DNA of 64,000 nucleotides from Batkoa obscura (taxonomy: Eukaryota > Entomophthoromycota > Entomophthoromycetes > Entomophthorales > Batkoaceae): assembly GCA_030770535.1 (NCBI GenBank), contig JASVEC010000002.1, positions 124,001 to 188,000 of the forward strand, read 5' to 3'. Below, piece after piece: positions 10,741 to 22,769 of this stretch (positions within the stretch are counted from its first letter, which is position 1; each line of letters begins with the position of its first letter). The position numbers and the translations under genes are program-made. Under the pieces are notes generated by a model that was not told the origin of the DNA, made no database searches, and was given only the letters and a program-made list of their open reading frames with translations.

Positions 10741-11945
10741 TCCCTGCAATATAAATTTTATAACAAAAACTGTTCAAAAAGTACCTTTATTATGCTATTT
10801 CTTTCCTAAGTTAACGTCATTAAACCAATATAAATGATTGAAATAGTATGATGACTGTTTGTGTAAAAAGATAAAATTATATGTATTTTAATTGCTAGTT
10901 TGGCTTTTGGAATATTGTCTAGTCTATTTGGTGCATTTGATTTTGAAAAATAATTAGGTAATTTCTTCTAGTGAAGTTATCGATAGTAAAATAGATATTG
11001 ATATTAAGAAAAATATCGGTATTTTGTATGCATCTGTATCAAATGTAGCTAGAACTTGCTTTATTTTCAATTCCTTGAAAGTATATTCAACCTTGTTGAT
11101 GAAGAAATTTTTTAATTTGATACTGGAACTATAAGGAATAAAAGCTGATTCGAACTCTATGCCTGTATACTTATAATAAGGAAGTAGACCGAAGCTGCAC
11201 ATCAACATTATTCTTTATATTCAGCCATTCAATCACTACTTTAATCCAAAACATAGCACTACCCCTTTGTCAACTATGTGTTATTGTAAAATGTCAGATT
11301 ATTAAGGGCTTAACATCTTATAATTTATATTTGAGTTATTTTCTGCCTTTATTACCAAATTCAATTTTTTATTAGTCTCACTTTAGTCTAATTTTTAAAC
11401 CTATTATTAAGAGTATGACTAACTAGAGAAATCTTTACTTTTTAGCTAAGTTGTATTATTACTTTTAACTAGTTATAGTAATAAATTATTAATTAGAATT
11501 CAAACATAGCTTTTTTGAGGTTGTTTGGCATAGCTAGGGCTAGATATTGCCACTCAATCTCAACTATGTGTTTAAACTTCATGACTGCAACAATTATGAG
11601 TATTTAGTTACTGTACAGTTGTTTATAGAATATAGCTGTATTTATAAACTTAGTATCTTATGAGCTGTCGTTACCTAAATACAAGTACTATTCAAGCTAA
11701 TGAACATTTGTTAGTTATGGTTAAACTACTAGTATATCCCCTAGTAATATCCTTGTTTAAGGTATTTGGACAAATAGTAGCCTACAGTGAGTTATTATGT
11801 AGACTTAAATACAGATTTTTACTGGATTACGTACAACTTGAGAAGTCCGATGGCATTTAATCGAAAACGCCATAAGACTTTTTATATTTTGTATAAAAGT
11901 TTTGTTAAAACAAAAACAACGATACCTCCATTCTTTTAAAATTAT
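10741..11945. other. No confident gene
   Basis: The minus-strand frame 10954-11208 (84 aa) resembles the one at 6432-6638 and may be a relic of a gene duplicated with the receptor. The plus-strand frame 11660-11860 (66 aa) has no recognisable motif and is probably chance. Confidence 0.3.
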
Positions 11946-12044
11946 TGGGGATGTATTTTTGTATTTAGGAATTTTGCTAACAATTTTTCTACTAAAATAG
12001 TGCTTAAAAGATGGAAAAAGTAATGAAGTCAAAAAAACACCCCT
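11946..12044 (-). mobile_element. M1 MITE copy 8
   Basis: Reverse-orientation M1 of about 99 bp, just downstream of the M64 peptidase gene's stop codon. The right end is slightly degenerate. Confidence 0.8.
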
Positions 12045-12123
12045 ATCAATAGATCATGATAAACAAAGAGTAACAACGTAAACAATGAAATAGTATAACT
12101 AATAAATTAAAAATTAAATTTAT

Positions 12124-13991
12124 TTAAATAATAAATTTTTTCTCTGAAAACAATAAATTGTTATCATCCTTTTTGATCTCTGGTGTAATTAATTGTACCT
12201 TAACTGCCCAATTACCAGAATATTTTGAGTCTTTATTCTTCAAATTTAATTCAAATAGATTATCAAATTCTTTTACTTGAACATTATCTTTAAACCATTT
12301 AACAATAAACTTTTCTCCTTTAAATAACTCTGGTTGTTTGCGAAACTGAGCGAATTGTAAAGGAATTAATTTAACATTGACTTTACCACATTTTTTGCTT
12401 ACAATTAACTCATCAATAATATTTAATCTTTTAAGATATTGTAACCAAAGGGATTCTTTGCAAACCTTACAAAATCTAGGTGAAGTAACATTTCTCATTA
12501 CACAATATTCATTTGTTGGTCGATATCTTTTAATATTATGATCATCCCATGTTGGATATAGAGAATAATTTTCACCATCAAATTTATATTCTTCTTCTGT
12601 TCCATATTCATGTAAAGTAACTGAAGTTACCATTCTTAAAGGTCCATTTTCAGGTATTTTAGTGTTACTTGTGATACTTAATGTATGTAACCCTTTACTA
12701 AATCCCGAAGCTCCATTAAAATAATCATAAAATACACGATCAATTGTATCAGCTGACTTCCATGGGATGATGACATCATCAATTTTAATTGAAATACTAT
12801 TTTCTTCTTTTGCACCTGAAATACCGATTCTATAATACCAGCGATTGTAATTACCATCAGAAGTAAAATTAGCTTTAAATGTACCATTTTTCAAATTATA
12901 CCAAGGATATAATAATAACCTATTAATGTTACGTTCTTCTCTTAAATTAGTTGAATTTGTTAACCAATGCTTCCATTTGACCTCATTAAAATTCTTAACT
13001 TCTTCACTATTAGCTCCATAATAAGCATAGGAATTATCATATTCATCACCAACATCAGCAAAAGTATGACCCATTTCATGGTTTAATACAACTGAACCAC
13101 TACGTTTTGAGGAAGTTGATATAATAATGTCCCCACCAACACCGCCATAGTATTCATCATTAGCAATTACTACTTTATAATCACAAGCAAATTCACCAGT
13201 TAATTTACAATAATTATTTATAATATTAACTGTTTCATCAGGATAATAAATAGCTCTTAATTCTTCTCCAGGACGATATAAAGAAAAGGCTGTATCTTTT
13301 TTAATATTAGCTCTGGTTATTCCACTATCTTTAGATTCTACATATACTGCCCAAACATTATAAATTGGGAAATAGGAACTGAATGTTACACCCTCAAACA
13401 ACTTTTTAACTAAATAATCAACATCTGAAAAGAATTTTTCTTTTTCACTAAGTTGATAACCATCCCCCATAAATACGACATCAATTCGATTCTTTGGATC
13501 ACCACTATTTAATAATTTTCGAACTTCAGTAGTAGTATCAGTAGAACGAGTAACTAGTGAATGTTTATTCTTAGCTTCTGATGAACTGGTATATAAATCC
13601 ATTATAGGTAAACTACCACATACTTTAAATAACTCTTGTTTAATATTACTTTCATTAATAGTAATAATAGTAATTAAATCTACGTTTAAATTATCTATTA
13701 ATTGAGTTCCTTTTTCAATATGACCTAATTTCCCTTTCTTTACGATTGTTGGTGTATCTTCATTAAGCCCATGATATTGTTGTACTTTTCCATCAGAAAT
13801 AATTTTACAATGATCTTCATAACGTATCACTTTAGTTTCATAATAATTAACTTCGTTAGTCGAAGTACTAGATAGTGTTAAAATTTGAGTTAATCAGAGT
13901 GATAATTTAATAAGAGAAATGAAAATTACCTTTGTCCTTTGACAAAGATTAGGTGAGTTAATATCAATAAAGAATTAAAAAAGAATTTCAT
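12124..13991 (-). CDS. Secreted M64-family (IgA-peptidase-type) zinc metallopeptidase
   Basis: Two exons, 13930-13991 and 12124-13867, separated by a 62-nt intron (13868-13929), give 601 aa. Exon 1 encodes a signal peptide (MKFFFNSLLILTHLIFVKGQ), so the enzyme is predicted to be secreted. The peptidase core starts near residue 150 (RIDVVFMGDGYQ, typical of M64). It has the zinc site HEMGHTFADVGDEY, with His284, Glu285 and His288 and the downstream Asp/Glu. A C-terminal part with Cys pairs (CVMRN, CKVCKE) follows. M64 enzymes were first described as bacterial IgA-cleaving proteases; the substrate here is unknown, and host or insect protein digestion is only a guess. A decayed relative lies at 42812-43345. 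Confidence 0.85.
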
Positions 13992-14658
13992 TTTTTTTAT
14001 TGAAATAATACTAAATAAAAATTTTCTCACCTTTATTTATACTCTTCATAGTTTAACTTTTTCAAATTAGTTATTCTTATTTATGATTACTGAAATTTAA
14101 ATTCAATCACATTATCAAGAAATCCATTTAAATTAAAACCATAATTCAACTAAATTCTAATCAACTGATATTAATTCTGTTCAATCTAAAATCATATCAA
14201 ATAGGAAAATATTTCATTCTCATAATTATCAATACATCATTTTACATGTTCTTTAAATGTTAATAATATTCTATTTATCAAATACCATGACTTAATAAAT
14301 GAGTACTTGGAGACCATTACTACGCTACTTTTTATGCATCTATATTTTTAATACTGTTTAAAATTTCAAAGCCAAAGCCTCCGGGCTTTATATTTTCATT
14401 ACATTAACTAACTAATAAACTTTCAACTATGAAAGTTTCAATAAAAAAATATCAAAAAACAATACTCCTTTTGAATTATAGAATAATAAGATAATTGTTA
14501 TAATTAGTTTAGTTACAATTAATCCTTGAAGTCAGCTTCTAAAAATTTATTGACTATTTTTATCTTAAACAAAATATATTTCATTCTCTGTAATTACTAC
14601 TTCAATCATTTACTAATGTTCTTTTAAATTATTAAAAATAATGTTCCATTTATTGGTA
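13992..14658. other. AT-rich intergenic DNA upstream of the peptidase
   Basis: No gene seen. A short GC-rich hairpin (AAAGCC...GGCTTT) lies near 14375-14392; its meaning is unknown. Confidence 0.35.
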
Positions 14659-14757
14659 TGGGGATATATTTTTTATTCAAGAATCTTACTAGCAATTATT
14701 TTACTTCAAATAGTGCTTAAAAATGGAAAAAGTGATAAAACTAAAAAAGCATCCTCA
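14659..14757 (-). mobile_element. M1 MITE copy 9
   Basis: Reverse-orientation M1 of about 99 bp flanked by TA. The 62-aa frame overlapping it is just the element. Confidence 0.85.
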
Positions 14758-15158
14758 TATGATGATGACTTAACAAATGATAAGCATTACAGTTTACTTT
14801 ATTTAAGGTACTTTTATACATTGATATAATGAACTTTTCAAAACTTTAGTTTTTGTGGTAAAGATAGAAGGTTCTTTAAGCTTTAAGAATTTAAAGTATT
14901 AAAATCTTAGAAAACATAAAAGGTCAAGGGTATTCGAAAGAAAAGTGACAAGTGAGATGGTGCAAAAAGATAGTGTTGAACAGTTTTGATGCTAATTTTT
15001 TCAATTTCAAACTAAAAACTGGACAAAATGTAATTGAAATAATTTAATTTTTTTATTTAATGTTGGAAAACTAACAAGCTATCTATTAGATTTTAGTTTA
15101 TATCATATTGATGCTTTTTACTTCTAATATGAATGACTTTTTATAAAAGTTTAATATA

Positions 15159-17625
15159 TGGGGTTGTCTGAATTAGTTTCATTATTTTATCCAATTTTTG
15201 AAAAATTTTGTATTTTAAAAACTTCGCTTAAAATTCTATAAAATCACATCTTTTATTAAAACAAAAGTACCCAAACACAGTTCTAAATCATTCTATTATA
15301 GCTCATACTGTAAGTTAGTTGAATTTCTACTAGATCTTAAATACATGTTCTTATAAAGCTTAATTGAGAAATATTTACTATCAACTGCTTTATAACCAAC
15401 ATTGTAGATTTATTATCAAATAAATAAACTATTTTAATGTTATAATTACATTATTAATATACTGCCAAGTTAATAAATAGCTGCATGGGAGGGAGTGGTT
15501 AGCCCCAAAACTATAATTAACCATCCCTATATAGTATAAGTAATAATAGTTTTTACATATTATTACAGTTACTTGTTCTTTGACTATTTATTAACTTAGC
15601 TATTAATAACTTAAGTAATCCTAACATTTAACAATCTATTTCTATCATTTAACAAAGTACTTACTTGCTTAGTAAATATCGAAATTTTTAAATTCTCTGT
15701 TATCTTCGTAAGGTAAGCTGGGATCGATCTTTTAATTTTTCTGTTTTCTATAGACTCTATAACTTTAATTGGGACTATATCGCTTTTTTTTGATGTATCA
15801 GATACTGGATAACAATGTAGTTTATTGTTATGTTTAATAAAATGTAAATACTTCTTAATGCCCTGCATCTCTATTATTCTTTTTGTATTTTTGTTTCTTT
15901 TATACTTCTTAAAAATTATATCTGTTTTCCCATTATTAACAGTCGAGTTATTAATTTTATTATGCTCACAAATAAAAGCCTCAAATCTTGAAATTAATTG
16001 ATCGATATCTTCTATTTTACCTAACGCTTCAAAACTACTTTTCCATTTTGAAAGGTTTCCAAAATGTCCATCAACTATACTTTTTCCATGATGCTCAGCA
16101 AAAAAATTAAGATTGACATTCAAACTACTATTTATTTTATGAATTTCTTTAAACATATAGTGTAGAAACTCTTGGGATCTAAAATGATTTCCTGTATCTG
16201 CCCATATATTAATTTTTGTAAACTTTTTAAATAGAAGCTCTGTAGAGATTAAATCGATTAAACAATCTCCTGCATATGCTGAATCATGATTCAATATTTC
16301 AGATAAATAATCAAAGTAAACTTTGCCTATTGTTTTATCATCTTTTAAATATAATACACCAAAACCCAATACTGATATAGCTTGTTTATTATAATGATCT
16401 AGATTTATTGAATCTGGTCTTGTTCCTATTTCCATATTTTGTTTAAAATCTAAAACTATTATACAACTTTTGTTATTTAATTTTTTAATAGTTTCATTAA
16501 ATGTGTTTTTTTGAGTATCAACACAGAATTTATGTAATTTGTATAATTTTTCTTCTTCGTTGAAAATTTCTTGTATCTCTGCTTTGTTTTTTGCTGTATT
16601 TATTTTATTTTCAAATAACTTTTTTCTAACTGTATACTGGGTACATATATTACATAGATCCGTTTTTCTTGCTGGATTTTTGAAATTACTTGGTATATAT
16701 TTAAAGAACGTTGACCTAGCTACTGCTTTATCTCTTAGATCATTCAAATATTTACTATATATCATTCTTCTACTTTTATTTAATATATATATATTATCTG
16801 ATGAATATTTACTATCGTTATTTTTTTTATTAAATCTTGATGAAATAGTTGAATCATTTAGTAAATATTGTATGATAGTTTCAATTTGGTCATCTTTAAT
16901 TTTTTTTGTATTTTTAATAATAGGTTTTAATGTTGATATTTTATTATTATTACTTGTTTTTGAATAATCATATTGATTTCTATTTATATTAAACCCAAAA
17001 CTCTTACATTCATCAAAAGAATATACTGAAGCTATAGTTGATAATAACGCTACTTGCTGACTTTTGTTTCCTGTTTCCCTTAAAGCACTAATTTTATACA
17101 TTACTTGATTAAGTTTATTATTATCGATAGTAAACTTTGATAATATATCTTTTCTTTGTTTTGTTTTATTATAAAATTCCATAAACCTTGGGTTGTTATA
17201 AGTAGCTCTTAAAATTGATGTAAATGAATTACAATGTTTATATTGTGTACTCCTCCCTATTGTATTGAAGTTTTCAAAAATTCCATTTCGAAGTTTAGTT
17301 ATGAAAGTTTGCATTTTATTTTTATTTCAACAAAAAATAAAGTCAAATAAAGTCAAATAATTGTGTTTATATAATTATGTATTTATATAATTATATAATC
17401 ATATAGTTATATATTATATATCTGTTAAATATCTAACAGAACTAACATAAAATACATAGTTAGGAAAATTAGCTATTTAAGAAAAGGAAACAATTAAAAT
17501 AAGTTTTAAATAGAGACATTTAATTTTAGGCTTTTTAGATTTAACCGTTATATTGAACACAAACTTGAAATTTTAAATTTGGATTAATTTCTAAGTAGAT
17601 TCTGAAACCAATTAGGACAGCCCCA
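15159..17625 (-). mobile_element. DNA transposon copy A, structurally complete
   Basis: 2467 bp flanked by TA (15157-15158 and 17626-17627). The left end reads TGGGGTTGTCTGAATTAG. The right end, read inward, is TGGGGCTGTCCTAATTGG. The imperfect terminal inverted repeat is about 25 bp. It holds one gene on the minus strand, a ~310 bp leader with AT repeats, and a ~450 bp 3' region. This is the only copy in the window with an unbroken transposase, so it is the best candidate for an active element and for the source of M1 mobilisation. I cannot place its superfamily; the 2-bp TA duplication recalls Tc1/mariner-like elements, but the protein does not look like one. Confidence 0.85.
15611..17314 (-). 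CDS. Transposase, RNase-H-like DDE type, superfamily unassigned (copy A)
   Basis: 567 aa with no intron. It has a basic N-terminal half and a likely zinc-binding cluster (CNIC at 221-224, HKFC at 261-264). It then has an RNase-H-like core: Asp289 in IIVLDFKQNMEIG, Asp373 in NIWADTGNHFRS, and an acidic/His motif FFAEHHGKSIVDGHFG (Glu407, His409, Gly410, Lys411, Asp415). The usual reading is D289, D373 and E407, with D415 as an alternative third residue. The start is the first ATG of the open frame and is shared with copy C. Function is inferred from the motifs, the flanking inverted repeats and the multiple copies. It could be the trans-acting enzyme for M1. Confidence 0.8.
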   Translation of the reverse strand: MQTFITKLRNGIFENFNTIGRSTQYKHCNSFTSILRATYNNPRFMEFYNKTKQRKDILSKFTIDNNKLNQVMYKISALRETGNKSQQVALLSTIASVYSFDECKSFGFNINRNQYDYSKTSNNNKISTLKPIIKNTKKIKDDQIETIIQYLLNDSTISSRFNKKNNDSKYSSDNIYILNKSRRMIYSKYLNDLRDKAVARSTFFKYIPSNFKNPARKTDLCNICTQYTVRKKLFENKINTAKNKAEIQEIFNEEEKLYKLHKFCVDTQKNTFNETIKKLNNKSCIIVLDFKQNMEIGTRPDSINLDHYNKQAISVLGFGVLYLKDDKTIGKVYFDYLSEILNHDSAYAGDCLIDLISTELLFKKFTKINIWADTGNHFRSQEFLHYMFKEIHKINSSLNVNLNFFAEHHGKSIVDGHFGNLSKWKSSFEALGKIEDIDQLISRFEAFICEHNKINNSTVNNGKTDIIFKKYKRNKNTKRIIEMQGIKKYLHFIKHNNKLHCYPVSDTSKKSDIVPIKVIESIENRKIKRSIPAYLTKITENLKISIFTKQVSTLLNDRNRLLNVRIT

Positions 17626-17627
17626 TA

Positions 17628-18060
17628 TCTTGTTTAAATAACAATTTCCATTTTATTAAAAAATCAAAGTAGGTTACAGTTAAATATCACTTACTGTTCT
17701 TAGCTTTGAGTTAATTTTTTCTAATGAAAAAAGTTCAAGAGTTTTTTTGTCATTGAAATTGTATTAAATAAATACAACTACAAATTAAAAGCAATGAAAA
17801 ATATTTAACTGAAAGCTATTTTAATTTGTTTTACTAAAATAATTGATGAGCATCACTGGTTACAACAGTAATATGAATTTTTATTCAAAAGAGAGACTTA
17901 TCTACTGTAAAAAATTTTACCAAGGTTATTCTACATCCTTGCGATAAACCTTAATATAAAAGTAAGATCAAGTTTTTTTTTCATAATTGTGTAGTTACTC
18001 TTATCCTTTTGCTATTCCCATTTTCTTAGTGTTTAATTTGTATCCATTGTTTTTATAAAT
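17628..18060. other. AT-rich intergenic DNA
   Basis: No gene or repeat recognised between transposon A and the next M1 copy. Confidence 0.35.
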
Positions 18061-18160
18061 AGGGGATGTATTTTTATGCTCAGAATTTTACTAACAAATT
18101 TTCCGCTCAAATAGTGCTTAAAAGATAGAAAAAGTAATGAAGCCAAAAAACAACTTCAAT
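18061..18160 (-). mobile_element. M1 MITE copy 10
   Basis: Reverse-orientation M1. The left end is degenerate (AGGGGATG) and so is the right end, but the internal blocks are intact. Confidence 0.75.
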
Positions 18161-20024
18161 ACCTACTTGAAATTTACACATTTTCAAAGCCTTATACGTA
18201 ATTTATGTTAACTTTTTAAATTCATGAAAATTCAATAAATTCAATTAATTTATGATTTAATTCAATAAATAATCAAATAAATAAATCTCAGTCCTACGGT
18301 TCTAACAAAAAAATTAAATAGCAGTTATTATTTCATTTTATAATACTAATTTATTGACTATTTAAAATACTTTGTTCTTATTTCATTTTATAATGCCAAT
18401 TTATTAAAATCTTAATTTTCTATTCACAACTATAAATTGATTATTATTAATATAAATAAGTACACATATATTAGTAGCACGTTGATTATATGATAAGAGA
18501 TAAAGGGATACATTAACTCCTAATCAAAAGAGTAAAATCATAATACTCAAACCAAGCTTACTTTATATGAATATATTTAAATTAAAATCTATAAAATTAA
18601 TTTAAATTGAACTAATATTCAAGTATTTAATAAGCTAATAATATCAACAAACAAGCTTTTAGTTATGAAATCGTTTATACTTACTAAGTTCCACTAAATC
18701 CAAAATTCAACTTTAATTTGTTTCTTTTATTTAAAGGCTATTATTGAGCTAGATTTAGCCTAAAGTAACCTTAGTAAATAATAACATCAAACAGATTGTT
18801 TAGTTTGATAATACTAAGATTAAGTAATTTTAAAGTTTTGATTCAATTTCCGAATTAAAAAAACTAAAGAAATTAAAAACCTTATGAATAATGTGAAAGT
18901 TTTAGCTGATTGAAATCAAATATAACATTTCATACTCTATACTTTTAAAATTATAAATGAATTACTAACCTCAACCTAGTGATTTATCATATTACCAAAG
19001 AGAGCACTATCTATTGTGTTGGTTTGTCAAAGCATACAGTTAAAATATTGCCAATCACTCCATGACTAGAAGATTCTCGCTTTGAATTTTGCAATCAATG
19101 GAAAGAATTTGCGAAATTTTAATTATCCCAAGCTATCCTTCATCTTAGAAAATGATGTCATCTTCCATTGAAATAGTAACAAATAAGGGATTAGTGATGT
19201 TACCATTGGGCAATAATGATTCTTTATGATGATTTAAGACATTGAATTTATTAGCTAGTGACTATCAATTAATGAAATATTCAACCTTTCAAAGGCTTAA
19301 AAACATAGTAAGTTTAATGAATAATAAGTTATTGAGTGGAGATTTTCATTAAAAAATATCAACAATCAAGTGGGACTGACTTGAAGTGAGAAAATTTACC
19401 CGATTTACTGCATTAAAATTTCCTAAAGTAATAAAATGGTTGAAATAAATATAATACTATTAGTTTATTATTTCATAGTTAATTTAAAATTTCCAATAAA
19501 TCTTTTTTAATATTCACTTTAAGCAAAAATATTTTTTATTTTAAACCCAACCTTCATTTTATTTTCATCTCCAAATTTCTCATTCATGAAACATAACTGC
19601 TATATTTATACTTTGTAGGCTTAAAATGATTTTTATACATTAAAAAAGTTAAAATTCCGCTTTATTTGATTCGTGTTTTTATTAGAAATGTTTTAACATT
19701 GGTTAACTGATTCAAGTCATGACTAGTATTTCTAAATATAAACACTACCAGCCTGAGTATTTTGGCCAATCAATTAAGATTATTATCCTTATTTTTAGAT
19801 TTTATTTGATAATTATAGATCACTTTTTCAAATGTTATTTGATGAAATTTAACTAAGTTTGAAACTTTATTTGGAAATGAAGTGGTGAGTCATTGTGAAT
19901 ATAAATAGGTGCCAATTTCTCCTTAAATAAAATTTTCAAATTTAACACTCTCGAACATATTTAGAATTTATATATAACCTTCACTTATTTATATAAAACG
20001 TTTTATAAACTATAATAAAATAAA
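18161..20024. other. Long AT-rich intergenic region, no gene seen
   Basis: About 1.9 kb without a convincing reading frame or repeat. It includes the promoter region of the malonyltransferase gene; a CT/TA-rich stretch precedes the start codon. Confidence 0.35.
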
Positions 20025-21253
20025 ATGATAAAAAGAACAAATAATATATATCAATTAAAACAATGGATTATGATTAATCGACGTAGCTTTCAATCCACTT
20101 CAACAAGGCAAACCTTTTTACCTCGTAGATGGTTGGTAAGTTATTTATTAAAGTTGATTTAATATTTATAACTAATAAATTATAGACTTCAGAAGCTGGA
20201 AAACCACACAAGTGTGCTATCTTATTCCCGGGTCAAGGTTCCCAGTATATTGGTATGGGTAAAGATTTTTATGATAATTATCAGTCTGCAAGGGATGTCT
20301 ATCATGAAGTTGATGAAGCTTTAAATTTTAAATTATCTGAGTTAATCTTTGAAGGAGATTGTAATAAGCTTAAATTAACTGAAAATGCTCAACCGGCTAT
20401 ATTAACTACATCAATCGCTATTTTAAATGTACTTCAAAAAGAGTTTGGTTTTGATTTAAAAGAGCAAGCTAACTTTGCACTTGGGCATTCTCTTGGTGAG
20501 TTTTCAGCTCTTGTAGCAACAGACTCTATTAAATTAAGTGATGCTGCTCAATTGGTACGTATCCGTGGTAAAGCTATGCAAAACTGTGTTGCTGAACAAA
20601 ATCGTGATGTTTTAATGAGTGCTTTAATACTATCAAAAAATAGATTAAGGGATTTGGAAGATGCTATGGTAACAATACGTTCTCAACTTGCTGATGGGGA
20701 AGTAGCTGAAATCGCTAATATTAATTCTAATTTACAGTCTGTCATATCTGGTACGAGAGAGGGCGTTAATTTTGCTTCCCAAGAACTTAAAAGAATGAAA
20801 ATAGCTACGCGTGCTGTTGATTTACCTGTTTCAGCCCCTTTTCATTGTAGTCTAATGCAACCATCTCGTGTTACCTTTGAAGAAGCATTAAATAAGATTG
20901 AAATTCAAAAACCTAATATCCCAGTTATTTTTGGAGCTACTGGTAAACCAATTGATACAGAAGCCAAAGATCAAGTGTATATTATTAAACAATTATTAAG
21001 TCATCAAATTGATAGTACCGTTCAATGGCATTATTCTATCCAATATTGTAAACAAAATAGTGTGGATAGATTTATCGCCATTGGCCCTAGTAAAGTATTA
21101 GGTAACTTAGCACGTAAAGATTATCCTTTAGATTGGATAAGATGTGTTTCTACTGTTTCAGAATGTGAAAGTGAATTTGGTACGAATAGTAAAGCCTCTT
21201 CTAATATTAATGAAACTAAATTAGACACCAAGAAATTACAAGCCCAACTATAG
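20025..21253 (+). CDS. MCT1: Mitochondrial malonyl-CoA:acyl-carrier-protein transacylase
   Basis: Exons 20025-20135 and 20186-21253 (intron GTAAGT...TTATAG, 50 nt) encode 392 aa. The N-terminus is basic and hydroxylated (MIKRTNNIYQL...RRSFQSTST), as expected of a mitochondrial presequence. The FabD fold follows: ILFPGQGSQYIGMG, the nucleophile elbow GHSLG (Ser139), the substrate Arg in RIRGKAMQ (about Arg164) and the catalytic His in PVSAPFHCSLM (His257). The enzyme moves malonyl groups from CoA to mitochondrial ACP in type II fatty acid synthesis, which feeds lipoate formation. Length fits fungal Mct1 plus presequence. The start at 20025 gives the presequence; the later Met at 20255 would cut the GQGSQ motif off. 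Confidence 0.92.
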
Positions 21254-22769
21254 TGTAAATAGGAATGTTTGGAAGCTATGATGTCGACGTAGATAATTCA
21301 TAACTTAGCTTTTTTATGATATCTTCTCTCAAAATTATTTTTAATGTTTTTTTTGATATGGTTGAATTATAGACCATTTTTATTCTATTGCTAATCTAAA
21401 TTTGTGTATTTTTTCTAATAAAATTTATTTAACTTTATTTTGTTTATTTTTTTAATTTATTAAGGCTTATTATGTAATTTTAACTATAAAACAATGTTAC
21501 TTTTTTAAGATTAGTTTTAGTTTTCATAAATGTTAATCATAGTGTAAATATGAAATTATTGCTAAGTTTAGGATTTAAACTCCAGCTTTATTAGATTTTG
21601 GATTTGCCCATTCTTATAGAAAGTTGCTTGATTCAAACAGTTTAAAATTCGAGTCTCATTTTAAAAAATTACTACAGTTCTAATTTCAATGTGATGGATG
21701 ATGTGATGTTTTTACATAAGGCTATTATAAACTAATGTCCATAAAAGATTGGGATTTAATAGGTTGTTCTATAACGTTTTTACTGTAGCTTAAGGTCCCA
21801 TATATGGAAAATTTATTAAACTAAATCAGTAAATAAAAACATTTTATGATTAATTTTGGTTTTTTAGTTAAAAATAAAACTATTGTTGATTGTAGCAGGA
21901 AGTTCTTTCCATACCTAAAAGCTGAAAATTTATTTAAACTTCATCTCGTTATAACTTATAATATGTTTATTCTATACAAGATGTAAAAACCGTGATAGTA
22001 TCAAGAAAAAAAACGAAAAACAGGTACAAAGTTATAGCAGTTTTCTTAGACTATATCAGCAAATATGAAATTGTAATTATATATTTTGAACCTAAAGCTC
22101 ACCTTAAAAGTCGAATCCCATAGTCTTTAATAGAGATAAATAACACCTAAACTTAAATTATTTTAGTGTAATAATTTTATAACCTAGCCAATAATTCTTT
22201 ATCAAAAAGACTAAAGTTATGAAATGTTTTTCTAAAAGTCATAAAAACTTTTAAGATATTATAATTTCCCAAAAATTAAAAAGTAGTAAATGATAACTAA
22301 GATACAACAAAAATGAAAATATTATAAAAAATAATTATGGGATTTAAATAAGAAGAATTAGATTCAAAATGTCTCATTAATGTTATCATATCTTTTAACT
22401 TGTTATAAAAAATACTAAAAGATTATTTATACAAGCCTGTGTATCTATTACTATATATTTTTTAGCATAAAACAGATAAATGTATTAGTTGGTAACTCTT
22501 TTAAGCAATAAGAATTAAACCCTTCAACAAAATATCTCTAGCGGTTGCTATTATGGTGATAGACAAAAATAAGTTTATGCTGGTCACTTTTTCATCCTTT
22601 TGTTAATATTCAAAGAGTTGCGTAATGTTTTTTTCTTAATTATATTAAATATTGTAAATAGACAGTTCTATTTTTAAAAAAAACTATATTGATTGAGCAT
22701 CAATTGTATAAGCTAAAATTATTTGAAATTGACCAAAATATAGACTCACGCTTCCCATTGTTATATTAC
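21254..22769. other. AT-rich intergenic DNA, no gene seen
   Basis: About 1.5 kb of low-complexity A/T sequence between the malonyltransferase gene and the receptor array. No open frame with recognisable content. Confidence 0.35.

Noticed and set aside
11660-11860. 66-aa plus-strand frame
   Set aside because: No motif, no paralogue in the window, and it overlaps nothing conserved.
16539-16967. 142-aa plus-strand frame inside transposon A, rich in hydrophobic residues
   Set aside because: It is the antisense shadow of the transposase; the same shadow appears in copies B, C and D because the coding strand is shared.
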